NCBI RefSeq assembly: GCF_963678635.1
Contig: NC_087062.1
Span: 34,810,052-34,874,051, forward strand
Source of the DNA: Symsagittifera roscoffensis
Taxonomy: Eukaryota; Xenacoelomorpha; Acoela; Convolutidae
Length of the DNA: 64,000 nt
Direction of reading: 5' to 3'
The notes under the pieces are model-generated. The model was given only the letters and a program-made list of their open reading frames with translations. It searched no databases and was not told the DNA's origin. The position numbers and the translations under genes were made by a program. This document shows, piece by piece, positions 14,901-27,529 of the stretch (the stretch's first letter is position 1; every line of letters starts with the position of its first letter).

Positions 14901-16529
14901 GATCCGAAAGAATCAGCAATAGACTGATCACCGTCCGCGTCCGGAGGGATAACTAAACCGTCAATACGAAATACTCAGCATTAGACCGATCATCGTCCGC
15001 GTCCGGAGGAATAACTAAACCGTCGGTCCGAAATGCTCAGCAATAGACCGATCACCGTCCGCTTCCGGAGGGATACCTAAACTGTCGAGCCGAAAGGCTC
15101 AGAAATAGACCGGTCGCCATCCGCGTCCGGAGGGATGCCTAAACCGTCGATCCGAAATACTCAGCAATAGAGCGATCATCGTCCGCGTCCGGAGGGATAC
15201 CTAAACCGTCGATCCGAAACGCTCAGCAATAGACCGATCACCGTCCGCGTCCGGAGGGATACCTAAACTGTCAATCCGAAAGGCTCAGCAAGAGACCGAT
15301 CACCGTCCGCGTTCGGAGGGATCCCTAAATCGTCAATCTGAAAGGCTCAGCAAAAGACCGATCACGTTCGCATCCTGAGGGATACCTCAACCGTCGATTC
15401 GAAAGGCTCATCAATAGACCGATTACCGTCCGCGTCCAGAGGTTTACCTAAACCGTCGATCCGAATTGCTCAGCATTAGACCGATCACTGTCCGCGTCCG
15501 GAGGGATGTCTGAACCGTCAATCTAAAAGGCTCAGCAATAGACCGATCAGATCCACGTCCGTAGGGATACCAAAACCGTCGATTCGAAAGGTTCAGCAAT
15601 AGGCAGATAACCGTCCTCGTCCGGAAGAATAACTTCAACGTCGATGCGAAAGGCTCGGCAATACACCGACCACCCTCCGCGTCTGGATGGTTACCTAAAC
15701 CATCGATGCATGACGCTCGGCAAAAGACCGATCCCGTCCGCGTCCGGTGGCATACCTAAACCGTCGATCCGAAAGGCTCAGCAATAGACTGATCACCTTG
15801 CGCGTCCGGAGGCATAATTAAACCGTCAATGCGACATACTCAGCAATAGACCGATCAACGTCCGCGTCCGGAGTGGTACCTAAACCGTCGGTCCGAAACG
15901 CTCAGCAATAGACCGATCACCGCCCGCGTCCAAAGGGATAACTAAACTGTCGATCCGAAAGGCTCAGCAATAGACCGATCACCGTCCGCGTCCGGAGGGA
16001 TGCCTAAATTGTCAATCTGAAAGGTTCAGCGATAGACCGATCACGTCCGCGCCCTGAGGGATACCTGAACCGTAAAATCGAAATTCTGAGCAATAGACCG
16101 ATTACCCTCCGCCTCCGGGGGGTTAACTACACGTCGATCCAAAAAAACTCAGCAATCAGCAAAACACCGATCATCGTCCGCGTCCTGAGTGATACCTAAG
16201 CCGTCAATCTGAAATGCTCAGCAATAGACCGATCACCGCCCGCTCCGGAGGGATACCCAAACCGTCGATCGGAAAGGCTCAGCTATAGACCAATCACCCT
16301 CCGAGTCCGAAGGGGTACCTAAACCGTCGATCCGAAAGGCTCAGCAAAAGACCGATCACCGTCCGCGTCAGGAGGGTTACCAAAACCGTCGATCCGAAAC
16401 TCTCAGCAAAAGACCGATCACATCCGGGTTCGGTGGGATACCTCAACCGCCGATCCGAAATGCTCAGCTTTTGACTGATCACCGTCCACGTCCGGAGGGA
16501 TAAGTACACTGTCGATACAAAATGCTCAC

Positions 16530-18093
16530 ATCACTCCAAACATCACGAACAGTCCCAGGATCACTACAATAGATAATCCGGGCATGGAGGATTTCCCTAA
16601 TTAGATAGCGAGAGAGTCCCGGGTAAACGTTCGCCAGGAAGGAAGTGGTCCATCCTGCTCCCAACCCTTTCAACATGCTATCTGTCCTTTCAAAACATTC
16701 TTCTCCTCTCACGATCTGCGTCCAAAATACCTCAAGTGTTATCTGGCACATCTTGTCTACCAACTCCGCTGATTTTTCTCCTTCGTTTTCTGCTAAAATC
16801 AATTCTCTCACTATGTAAACGTAGATCTTTGTGATCATTGTCGAGCCCCGCTCGAAAGCGTCCATGCCCAATGCTGCTATTCGAGGAGTCAAGTGCAGCC
16901 ACTTGTTTGCCTTCGGTTTTGTTCGCCAAACCATAGCCTCCAAGTGAGCTTTCGTACCTTTGGCGTTCTTTCTTTTCGGATCTTTGCATCGAACTCCATT
17001 CCTCTGAACCACAAGTCATTAGGCATCCCCACTATCTCTTGATGATCATCGTCGATTCTGGCTTTATCTTGAGCTGTTTGGTGAAACTGGACAGTACTAA
17101 TTCCTACACTTTATCTAATACCAGCATGTGTAGCGAATCATCTGTAAATCCTTTCATAGCGTTTGAGATATCCGACCATACTGCAGGCAATTCTGACCGA
17201 AGTAGTCTCAGATTCCTCGCCTCCACTTCTCGATTTGGGGCAGGTATGATCAATAATATTTCACTTCTGAGAGTAGCGCAACCATTGTATACACAAACTT
17301 AGGTCCATCCGGGAGGTGTGCATGTCCCGGGGATAACGCGAGCACCTCATCTTTGTTTTCCTCATCTCTGCTTTGTCGTACGCAGCGAAGATTGTCTCAT
17401 CCATTCTGGATCATAACTCACCGTATCGTTCAGCATCACATACTTGTGTCACCTGCTTCGGATAAGCTCTTTCCTTCACACGGGTTGGAGGTGCTCGCAT
17501 TTGCCTAATTATCCTCACATGTTGCCCCTTCGGTGCTCTGCTTGTCAAGAATCTCCCTGTCTCTCTTCTCTAGTTTACTCGCTTTGATTCTTCCTCACAT
17601 AACAATGGTCTGACGTTCACAGGACCCATGGTGTTATTCGAGGGCAGCAAAGATCAGCGTTATGCTGCCGTGGAGCTGAAATTGATACCTGCTGCTATCA
17701 ATCAGTCCACTACCACGAATGAGTACAGTCAATTTACTGACAGTCTCGCGCTATTCACCGTTCTCATTGCATCAGCTGCAAATCTTACTGTTTTGAGGTT
17801 CATTTTAATCAAATCTTGCTTATAAATGTGGCAAGGGGAATGTATCGGTATTACTCACATCAGGGAACTTCTATCTGGTCGTCGCGTTTCCCTGCTCACA
17901 GTCATTTTTGTCGTCGTTTTAGCTCTGGGGGTGACTGAGGTTGTATTCGTTGTTTCGTTGACCGGTCCCAATCTTCGTCGGCGATGAATCGTCCACATCG
18001 CTGGTGCTTCAACCAGTCGATCCAATCCATCAGACCTCTGTTCTTGCTCACTTGAGCTCTGCATCAAAGGTTGAAATCGCCGGCACGTTCGTT
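16530..18093 (-). pseudogene. Old giant element: ORF4 C-terminal remnant
   Basis: This is a decayed homologue of the C-terminal half of ORF4 of the intact giant element (plus coordinates about 45065-47080). The longest surviving frame starts near 17012 and matches ORF4 residues about 1130-1265 in order: the ERxDxMxxGxGxGWTxSFL block, the LRTKPxxNxWLxLxPRxxxLGxDAFE block and the helical stretch between them. Further right, short frames match ORF4 around residues 1050-1130. Frameshifts and stops break the rest. The left edge is truncated by the satellite, so the terminal residues of the surviving frame are satellite-encoded. The right edge is cut by the Pao/BEL insertion and the sequence resumes at 35170. 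Protein identity to the intact copy is roughly 40 percent by eye, so it is a separate subfamily. Confidence 0.85.
18089..18093. repeat. Target site duplication TTCGT (left)
   Basis: TTCGT lies directly before the TG of the left Pao/BEL LTR and recurs directly after the CA of the right LTR at 35170-35174. A 5-bp duplication is usual for BEL/Pao integrases. It fixes both element ends and shows that the flanks were once contiguous. Confidence 0.92.
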
Positions 18094-18398
18094 GTGCCGC
18101 ACTCTCCTGTAAAACCTACAAAAACCTGCTTCAACATCTGTAAATTATCGGCAATTTAAAAGATAATATAAACAATAAGTAACATCTGAAACAATGAGTT
18201 AAACATTTTTCGGTTAACATTTTTAGCAATACGGTTTCCAACAATCTCAAAAATCTATAAACATTTTTGATGGCAAACTGACCTTAATCGGACAAACCAG
18301 TAATTTTTAAGGCCTTTTGTCTAAAAAAATCTAATTTTAGCTTTTTCACTTTCGCGCTATAATGACGTCAGTATTTACGATTAATTTAAGCGCGATCA
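18094..18398 (-). repeat. Pao/BEL 3' LTR
   Basis: 305 bp, starting TGTGCCGCACTCTC and ending GCGCGATCA on the plus strand. It aligns along its length with 34858-35169, with scattered substitutions of several percent, so the insertion is not recent. The bases just inside it on the minus strand (GCGGAAGA) are a short purine run that could be the polypurine tract. Confidence 0.92.
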
Positions 18399-20360
18399 TC
18401 TTCCGCGCCCAAAGGAGCGAAAACGGGTGCGAGTTTTACGGCCGGTCGAGTTAGCTCCCCGGAGCGGGTGGTAACTACGGCCTATTGGGCTATGTTGTCT
18501 TCTCCGTAATTAACGGTTTTTATACGAGCCAGAGGGTAGTGTCCCCTTGGGCTTCGTTCGTCAATAATCAACACTAAATCCCCTGTGTTTAAAATAACGT
18601 CACTATCGGAGTGCCACTTACTGCGTTTATTCAGTGCTGGCACATAATCTCGCAGCCAACGACTCCAAATTGCGTTGGCGTAGCTTTGCGCTCGGATATA
18701 TTGCTTTCGATGGTCGAAGTGCTCCTGGAAAGAGAGAGAAGGGAAGCTAGTACCATTTCGGCCTAACAAAAAATGATTAGGAGTTAAAACCTAGAAACCA
18801 TCCGGACTTGCACTTACTGATGTTATAGGTCGAGCGTTCAGTGATTGTTCTACAAGACAAAAAGTTGTTTCAAAGACTTCGGGAGTGAGCTTTCTACTTC
18901 CTATTATTGCGTAGAATACCCTTTTACAACACCGAACGAGACGTTCCCAAGAACCACCGTGATGCGGGGCTGCCGGGGGGTTAAATTTCCACTTAGTACC
19001 CTTTTTCGCCAGCTCTGGGGGTGCTTGTCCGTTCCACGACTGAATACAATTCAAGAGTGCTTTCTCAGCTCCCACAAAACTGGTGCCGTTATCAGACCAA
19101 ATGACTGATGGAGTGCCGCGACGGGCAATGAATCTTTCGATTCCCATTACACGCGACTCGTGTCCATGGATGAGACAATCTCAATATGTACAGCTCTTGT
19201 GGTCATACATGTAAAAGGGAAGCACCATCGTTTTTCAGAACTCCTCCTGGTTGAGACGTAAAAGGGTCCAAAATAATCAACACCACAGTTTTTGAAGGGA
19301 GGCTGGCGGTAACCAAGCCTTTCAACTAGAAGCTCTGCCATCATAGATGTGACAGTTTTGGCTTTGCGCTTCCTACATATAAGGCAGTGGACTTCAATGG
19401 ACTTTAATAAAGAGCGAAGGTTCAGATCGCGAACTCTAAGTGAATTACAGCTCGCAGGTAGTCTAAGAACTGGTGCTGATAGCGATAATAAATATCACTT
19501 ACGAATAATTTCACCAGAGTATGCCTTCCATCAAGGATTATGGGGTGTTTTGTGTCATATTCAGTTTCAACTAGGCGGCGAATTCGCCCGGTTGAACGAA
19601 TGAGGAATGCAGGACCCATAAACGGTGCATATTGTGCGATACGACTAGACTTTTTGACGGTTTTGTCGCAGGACAGGAGTAAATATTCCGCTTCAAAAGA
19701 TTCCTTTTGGGTAATCAACAAAAGTCGTTGTTTGGCGGTTTCTTTTTCAACCGGATTGGTTATTTTCTTGGCTTTAGTGCGGTAGTGCCGGTGTTTCGGA
19801 CTAAGTCTGAGCATGAAGGCAACCACTCGCTGGAGTTTACGAAACGAGCTGAATTCTTCCCATGCAAATAAAATGGGTTGGTTTTGTGCAACGTTTGAAA
19901 CATTAGAGGCCTGCTCTAAGCCTTCATTAGGGTCACAATCGGGACAGCCAGGCGAATTTTCTTAAGTTTTTCTATGCTCGGCTTGAAAGGCCACTCGCCA
20001 CTTTTCAGCAGACTTGGCCCGTTTACCCAGCTGCTTGTTTTTAAGGAATCCGCTGAGATTCCTCTGGTTCCCGTATCAGCAGGGTTGTCTCCACTTAAGA
20101 CGTGAAACCACTGGTCTACGGTCGTACTTTCCAGAATCTCTTCAATCCGGTTTGCCACGAACGTGGGTTGCTTACTACCTGAGCTTAACCACTGGAGCAC
20201 AGTGGTGCTATCAGTCCCTATGAACGTGTTTGACACAGGAAAGGTTAGAGCTTTGAGGTCATCTTCCTTCAAGCGGGTAGCGAGTAACGCAGCCTGCAGT
20301 TCAAGCTTCGGGATTCAACGAAGTTCAAGCTCCAACGATTTTAACTGAACCAAAGAGGAA
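18399..20360 (-). pseudogene. Pao copy A: RNase H-integrase remnant
   Basis: Broken 3' part of pol. On the minus strand it holds the TDSTTVLQWL and NPADTGTRGIS motifs of Pao RNase H, the integrase zinc region, the CGVDYFGPF and WSDNGTSFVGAEK segments with the first two acidic residues of the integrase triad, the HHGGSWERLV segment with the third, and a C-terminal module (TGDLVLI, SPRGHYPLARI) of the kind found after Pao integrases. Several frameshifts and stops interrupt it. All RT sequence upstream is missing: RNase H joins protease sequence near 20350, which shows an internal deletion. It ends at the 3' LTR. Confidence 0.88.
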
Positions 20361-22076
20361 TATTAATTGTCTGGTAACATGATAGATTCTTCTGCCCAAA
20401 GCATACCTACAGCGTATCTTGATCCATCATGGACGGTGGAGGAACCAAGTATTTTAGCCGCCCTTTTGTCCTCGGCTGAACGGGAGTCGACTTGTTTGTA
20501 GGCTCCGTGTGACTCTATTTCATACCAGCGCTTGATTTGTCAAGCTAGTTCGGTATCATCCGTATTGCACTTGAAACAAGTAGAAAGGAAACCAGTAGAT
20601 GTCGTCATTGGGCCGCTCAAGACCCAGCATAATGGGAGGCCAACCGCGACGGGCGAAGTGTTTGGATCGGCCTCACTCTTGAAATAATCCTCAGGCCGAA
20701 TAGCATGGAAGCCGTCTTGACCAATTATTAAATCTACATCGGCATAGCTATACACAATTGGTTTGATTGGAGCAAGATACGGAAACTTGATCTGTAATGC
20801 AGGTATGTTGACGGTATCGGTACCGACTTTAAGTTCATCCTTGACAAATGCGGTTAATTCGAATATGTATTCGAATCCATCGAAGTTAGAAGATACCTTC
20901 ATCTGAACTTGTTTCGTTTTAACAACAGTCGTGGTGTTAATAACATTTACTGTGAGATCCAAATCTCTTCCTGAAAGGCTTAGACATTTGACTAATTTAG
21001 CCGATATCCAGGAATGACTAGATGCTGAGTCGCACAATAGTAAGCAATCAGCACTCTGGAAATCGGTGGAAACTTGGAGCTTGACTATGGGCAGTAACCC
21101 TTTCGATGTTATGATTGATGATTGGTCGTTCGAGATTGCGCAATTTACATCCAACGGAACGGGGTTAATGTCTGCATGTTTCGAACTTGAGTTTGTTATG
21201 TTCTTGCTGAATGATTTTCGATCAGCGTTTGGTGTCACTTTATCCGGCTCTGCATTAGATCTTGTTTGACCAGCGTTGGGTCTTGTGTGGTTATCATTTT
21301 TGTCCGGATTTCGACTAGGAAAAACACGTTCAGCACCATGGAGAAGTACACTATGGGTGCTAGTGCATCCTGGTTTGGTGCATTTCTTTGCTCTGGGACA
21401 TTGCCGGAAAGCGTGGTTCCGTTGTAAGCAGGAGAAGCACAATTTGTTTTCCGCAGAGAATTTCGCACGTTGTGTTTGGGTTTTCTCCTTAAACACAGAG
21501 CACTTCCAAAAGGCATGTTGTCCCTTGCAGAGGATACAAGAAGGATATTCAAACTTTTTCTCAACTGTACTTGTCGAGGCAAAAACTCTTGTTACAGATT
21601 TGGTTTTGGATGGCTCTTCGACTTTGGGCTTTCCCGTGTTTTAGCGTTTCCCGTGACTAATGTTTTTAAATAAGTTAACTTCACATCATCGCTTAGGGAC
21701 GCTGCGTCTACATTACTGCAAAATTGGCCAAACCACTCGTGCCATTGGAGCGGGTTGCAATCGTACTGGGCCAGCTTCCATTCTGGAAAAGGATCCTTCT
21801 TTGAGACTGACAGAGCTTGGACTAAGTCATTCAGTGTCACGGCTTGCGGTTGGGGAGCTGGTTGCAACGACGGCAATGTGTTGCTAGGATCAGCCGCAAA
21901 AAGTTGCTGCTGATATATGTAAGTGTGTCCAGCTGATGCGTCGTGATTGGGAAACCCATAGTAATTGGTACCACGACTTGATACGTGCTGGCATTATTGC
22001 TGAGATAATGGCGTTACGGATGAAAAAACACCAACTGATGGGTGCGTGTTACCATCACTTGTTACCCCAGTGATAG
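20361..22076 (-). pseudogene. Pao copy A: gag-protease remnant
   Basis: The gag start (TLNDLVQALSVSKKDPFPEWKL region, 21592-22050) is fused by an internal deletion to the zinc-knuckle end of gag. It then runs into the protease frame at 20540-21496. Visible features are the CFSC...H...C knuckle, the CDSASSHSWISAKLV protease motif (Pao-type aspartic protease with a DSA core) and the IGQDGFHAIRPEDYF segment. About 150 gag residues present in copy B are absent. The extreme 5' end of gag is also missing, because this copy begins at the tandem junction near 22076. Confidence 0.87.
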
Positions 22077-24470
22077 ATTCCCCGTTTTCGCTCCTTTAGG
22101 CGCGGAAAACGAACATCTTCCGCGCCCAAAGAAGAGAAAATGGGTGCGAGTTTTACGGCCGGTCGAGTTAGCTCCCCGGAGCGGGTGGTAACTACGGAGG
22201 CTCGGGCTATGTTGTCTTCTCCGTAATTAAGGGTTTTTATACGAGCCAGAGGGTAGTGTCCCCTTGGGCTTCGTTCGTCAACAATCAACACTAAATCCCC
22301 TGTTTTTAAAATAACGTCACTATCGGAGTGCCACTTACTGCGTTTATTCAGTGCTGGCACATAATCTCGCAGCCAACGACTCCAAATTGCGTTGGCGTAG
22401 CTTTGCGCTCGGATATATTGCTTTTTCGATGGTCGAAGTGCTCCTGGAAAGAGAGAGAAGGGAAGCTAGTACTATTTCGGCCTAACAAAAAATGATTAGG
22501 AGTTAACACCTCGAAACCATCCGGACTTGCACTTACTGATGTTATAGGTCGATAGTTCAGTGATTGTTCTACAAGACAGAAAGCTGTTTCAAAAACTTCG
22601 GGAGTGAGCTTTCTACTTCGTATTATTGCGTAGAATACCCTTTTACAACACGGAACGAGACGTTCCCAAGAACCACCGTGATGCGGGGCTGCCGGGGGGT
22701 TAAATTTCCACTTAATACCCTTTTTCGCCAGCTCTGGGGGTGCTTGTCCGTTCCACCACTGAATACAAATCAAGAGTGCTTTCTCGGCTCCCACAAAATT
22801 GGCGCCGATATCAGACCAAATGACTGATGGAGTGCCGCGACGGGCAATGAATCTTTCGATTCCCATTACACACGACTCGTGTCCATGGATGAGACAATCT
22901 CAATATGTACAGCTCTTGTGGTCATACATGTAAAAAGGGAGCAGAATCGTTTTTCAGAACTCCTCCTGGTTGAGACGTAAAAGGGTCCAAAATAATCAAC
23001 ACCACAGTTTTTGAAGGGAGGCTAGCGGTAACCAAGCCTTTCAACTGGAAGCTCTGCCATCATAGGTGTGACAGTTTTGGCTTTGCGCTTGCTACATATA
23101 AGGCAGTGGACTTCAATGGATTTTAATAAAGAGCGAAGGTTCAAGATTGCAAATTCTAAGTGAATTACAGCTCGCAGGTAGTCTAAGAACTGGTGCTGAT
23201 AGCGATAATGAATATCACTTACGAACAAATTCACCAGAGTATGCCTTCCATCAAGGATTATGGGGTGTCTTGTGTCATATTCAGTTTCAACTAGGCGGCG
23301 AATTCGCCCGGTTGAACGAATGAGGAATGCAGGACCCATAAACGGTGCATATTGTGCGATACAACTAGACTTTTTGACGGTTTTGTCGCAGGACAGGAGT
23401 AAATATTCCGCTTCAAAAGATTCCTTTTGGGAAATCAACAAAAGTCGTCATTTGGCGGTTTCTAATTCAACCGGATCGGTTATTTCCTTGGCTTTAGTGT
23501 GGTAATGCCGGTGTTTCGGACTAAGTCAGAGCATGAAGGCAACCACTCGCTGGAGTTTACGAAAAGAGCTGAATTCTTCCCATGCAAATGGGTTGTTTTT
23601 GTTTTTGTGCAACGTTTGAAAAATTAGAGGCCTGCTCTAAAGCTTCATTAGGGTCACAAGCGGGACCAACTAGGCGGATTTTCTTAAGTACTTCTATGCT
23701 TGGCTTGAAAGGCCACTCGCCACTTTTCAGCAGACTTGGTCCGTTTACCCAGCTGCTTGTTTTTAAGGACTCCGCTGAGATTCCTCTGGTTCCCGTATCA
23801 GCAGGGTTGTCTCCACTTAAGACGTGAAACAACTGGTCTACGGTCGTACTTTACAGAATCTCTCCAATCCGGTTTGCCACGAACGTGGGTTGCTTACTAC
23901 CTGAATTTAACCACTGGAGCACAGTGGTGCTATCAGTCCACATGAATGTTTTTGACACAGGAATAGTTAGAGCTTTGAAGACATCTTCCTTCAAGCGGGT
24001 AGCGAGTAACGCAGCCTGCAGTTCAAGCTTCGGGATGGAAAGCGCTTTCATGGGCGCCACTCTTGCTTTTCCAAAGACGAAGGCAACTTGTGTTTCGAGT
24101 GAAGTTTTCACACGGGCGCCAAGAAAAGCTACAGCACAAAAAACTTCTTCTGAGCTGTCACCGAACATGCGTAACTCAACCCAATCGACTGGTGCGGAGA
24201 AGTAGCTGCGCTTTATACTCATTTTTCCTAGAGATGGCAAACCAGAGTGCGAGCCAAGAAATTTTGTCTTGATATCAATGGGTAGCTCATCATCCCATTG
24301 TTGGCCATGAATGCGCCAGATTTCTTTCAACAATAATCGCGCTTTTACGGTATAGGGCGCTACGAGACCTATGGGGTCAAAAACGGAAGAAACAAAACTT
24401 AACACTGTTCGCTCTGTTATCGAATTCTTAAGTTCACGGTTGACACCACGGCTTACGACCAAAGTGTCGT
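22077..24470 (-). pseudogene. Pao copy B: RNase H-integrase remnant
   Basis: Second copy of the pol 3' part. Recognisable pieces are a Pao linker/RNase H section (VVSRGVN, RTVLSFVSSVFDPIGLVAPYTVKARLLL, GDSSEEVFCAVAFL, PKLELQAALLATRL, TDSTTVLQWL), integrase pieces at 23022-23441 and 22348-22866 (WSDIGANFVGAEK, with the N of the usual DNG replaced by I) and the C-terminal module at 22055-22360. Frameshifts separate them. The left end carries an inverted repeat at the junction with copy A. Confidence 0.88.
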
Positions 24471-25320
24471 CAATATGGTCCCACTTCAGACCAAGAACAT
24501 GAGAAGAATTATCCCCACAATTTACAATTTTTTTTACTTTCCTGTTGCGGCGCGCTTTGGGGCGGGTTTAACTCCTTTTTAATTTTAGTTACGTTACTTA
24601 TGAACTTAGTTAATTTAAAATCATCTAGAGCTAACAGAGTAATCAACTCTTGACTCATTTTAAATGCAACATCAGGGTCCTCAAAGGAGTCTAGTTAGTC
24701 GTCCATATAAAATTTCTCTAGAACTGCGGACGCTGCGTCAGCGGACATTGCATGAATGTCCATCGCAGTCCGTTGCAATGCATAATTTGCACACGTTGGC
24801 AAATCTCTTGCTCCGAAGATATGTCTGATGTAATGGTGTACAACCAAATGGGCTGTGGGGATTTCCTGCCACAGAAAACGAAGAGATGGTTGGTCCTCTG
24901 AAAGGACGCCGACTTGTAGGAACATCCCTTCAATGTCAGCCGATACGGCAAAATGATTTTGACGAAAACGGAGGAGAACGAACACATGGTTTTGCAGTAG
25001 GTCGGGTCCTGCTAGCAACGATTTGTTCAATGATGTACCGTGGAATTTAGACGCTCCGTTAAGGACAGGCCTCACTTTACCAGGTTTGTTTGGGTTCACC
25101 ACGGGATGGTGAGGAAGACACCACTCGCGTATGCTGCGGTTCGAAAATTTATGGGGAGGAACTTGAATCACGTATCCTTTACTCAAATCATCTTCGATAG
25201 TTTTTGAGTATTGATCCCTTAAGTGAGGATCTTTCGCTAATCGTTTTTCCAACGATTTTAACTGAACCAAAGAGGAATAGTAATATCTGGTAACATGATA
25301 GATTTTTCTGCCCAAAGCAT
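24471..25320 (-). pseudogene. Pao copy B: reverse transcriptase remnant
   Basis: This is the only copy that keeps the RT core. The frame 24695-25315 carries the RT fingers and palm: the CLPHHPVVNPNKPGKVRPVLNGA stretch (known from Pao RTs), SADIEGMFLQV with the first catalytic Asp, and FYMDD at its end. A stop codon replaces the residue right after YMDD, and the thumb region down to about 24480 is frameshifted. The catalytic core is therefore present but cannot be part of a full-length enzyme. Confidence 0.88.
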
Positions 25321-27529
25321 ACCTACAGCGTATCTTGATCCATCATGGACGGTGGAGGAATCGAGTATTTTAGCCGCCCTTTTGTCCTCGGCTGAACGGG
25401 AGTCGACCTGTTTGTAGGCTCCGTATGACTCCATTTCAAACCAGCGCTTAATTTGACAAGCTAGTTCGGTATCATCCGTATTGTACTTGAAACAAATAGA
25501 AAGGAAACCAGTAGATGTTGGCATTGGGCCGCTCAAGACCCAGCCTAATGGAAGGCCAACCGCGACGGGCGAAGTGTTTGGATCGGCCTCACTCTTGAAA
25601 TACTCCTCAGGCCGAATAGCATGGAAGGAGTCTTGACCAATAATTAAGTCTACATCGGCGTAGCTATACACAATTGGTTTGATTGGAGCAAGTTACGGAA
25701 ACTTGCTCTGTAATGCAGGGATGTTGACGGTATCGGTAGCGACTTTAAGTTCATCCTTGCTAAATGCGGTTAAGTCGAATATGCATTCGAATCCATCCAA
25801 GTTAGAAGATACCTTCATCTGAACTTGTTTCGTTTTAACAACAGTCGTGGTGTTAATAACAATTACTGTGAGATCCAAATCTCTCCCTGAAAGGCTTAGA
25901 CGTTTGACTAATTTAGCCGATATCCAGGAATGACTAGATGCTGAGTCGCACAATGTTAAACAATCAGCACTCTGGAAATAGGTGGAAACTTGGAGCTTGA
26001 TTATGGGCAGTAACCCTTTCGATGTTATGATTGATAATTGGTCGTTCGAGATTGCGCAACTTACATCCAACGGAACGGGATTAATGACTGCATGATATAT
26101 GACTTGCGTTTGGTATATTCTTGCTGAATGATTTTCGATCAGCGTTTGTGGTCGCTTTATCCGGCTCTGCATTAGATCTTAAGTTGACCAGCGTTGGGTC
26201 TTGTGTGGCTATCATTTTTGTCCGGATTTCGACTAGGAAAAACACGTTCAGCACCATGGAGAAGTACACTATGGGTGCTAGTGCATCGTGGTTTGGTGCA
26301 TTTCTTTGCTCTGGGACATTGCCGGAATGCGTGGTTCCGTTGTAAGCAGGAGAAGCACAATTTGTTTTCCGCAGAGAATTTCGCACGTTGTGTTGGGGTT
26401 TTCTCCTTAAACACAGAGCACTTCCAAAAGGCATGTTGTCCCTTGCAGAGGATGCAAGAAGGATATTCAAACTTTTTCTCAACTGTACTTGTCGAGGCAA
26501 AAACTCTTGTTACAGATTTGGTTTTGGATGGCTCTTCGACTTTGGGCTTTCCAGGCACATTTTTCAATTGCTCATGAGCCTCTGCTTTATCATTTAACCA
26601 ATTGTTAAAGTCAATTAGGTTGGAGCGTGACCAATTACGTTTCACGACAAAAAGTGACCACGATTCTCTCATGTTTGGTGGAATTTTCGAAAGAGTTTGA
26701 TTTAACAAAGAGACGCTTTTCAAATTTTCTTTATAATCAAGTGACCTAAAGACTGCCACTAGACTTGAAATGGTCATCGAGAAGCTAATGATGTTCTCAG
26801 AGTTGTGCATTCGAAGCTGCGGGAAACTGGACAACTTATTAAGGTGAGCCGTAATTACGTTTTGTGGCTGGCCAAACTTTCTTTCTAGAGTTTTTAGAGC
26901 ATCCTTAGACATTCTTCCACTGTAGGCGAACACTGCTATGGCTTAATTAGCTTTTCCCGTGACTAAGGCTTCTAAATAAGTTTACTTCACATCATCGCTC
27001 AGGGACGTTGCGTCTACAGTACTGCAAAATTGGGCAATCGGTTGAGCATCCTTATACATTCTTCCACTGTATGCGAACTCTGCTATGGCCGACTTAATGT
27101 TTCCCGTGACTAATGTTTTTAAATAAGCTAACTTCACGTCATAGTTGAGGGACGCTGCGTCTACAGTACTGCAAAATTGGCCAAACCACTCGTGCCATTG
27201 GAGCGGGTTACCATCGTACTGGGCCAGCTTCCATTCTGGAAAAGGATCCTTCTTTGAGACTGACAGAGCTTGGACTAAGTCATTCAGTGTCACGGCTTGC
27301 GGTTGGGGAGCTGGTTGCAACGACGGCAATGTGTTGCTAGGATCAGCCGCAAAAAGTTGCTGCTGATATATGTAAGTGTGTCCAGCTGATGCGTCGTGAT
27401 TGGGAAACCCATAGTAATCGGTACCACCACTTGATATGTGCGGGCATTGTTGCTGAGATAATGGCGTTACGGATGAAAAAACACCAACTGATTGTTGCGT
27501 GTTACCATCACTTGTTACCCCAGTGATAG
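25321..27529 (-). pseudogene. Pao copy B: gag-protease remnant
   Basis: The gag frame 26172-26933 spans a helical capsid-like region and two cysteine-histidine knuckles (CILCKGQHAFWKC and CFSCLQRNHAFRQC). Protease follows in frames 25693-26172 and 25258-25671 with the CDSASSHSW motif. Gag upstream at 26982-27329 contains a short internal duplication of the capsid start, visible as a second STVDATSLSDDVK-like segment. As in copy A, the gag 5' end is cut at the tandem junction, near 27529. Confidence 0.88.

Larger units (their letters stand above)
1..16529. repeat. Satellite array, ~62-bp monomer
   Basis: A tandem array of about 265 monomers of roughly 62 bp fills the left quarter of the window. 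A typical monomer runs through CGTCGATCCGAAAGGCTCAG, then AATAGACCGATCACCGTCC, then GCGTCCGGAGGGATACCTAA. Monomers vary by substitutions and 1-2 bp indels; recurrent variants read GGGTTACC, GGGTAACTAC or GGGATAACT after the TCCGGA palindrome. Because 62 is not a multiple of three, three monomers make a 186-bp frame-preserving unit, which explains scattered 60-100 codon open frames on both strands. They are not genes. The array continues off the left edge and stops at about 16529, where sequence of an old giant retroelement begins abruptly. Confidence 0.97.

Noticed and set aside
1-16529. CRISPR-like repeat array
   Set aside because: There are no unique spacers: the entire 62-bp unit repeats, as in a satellite, and the context is eukaryotic retroelements.
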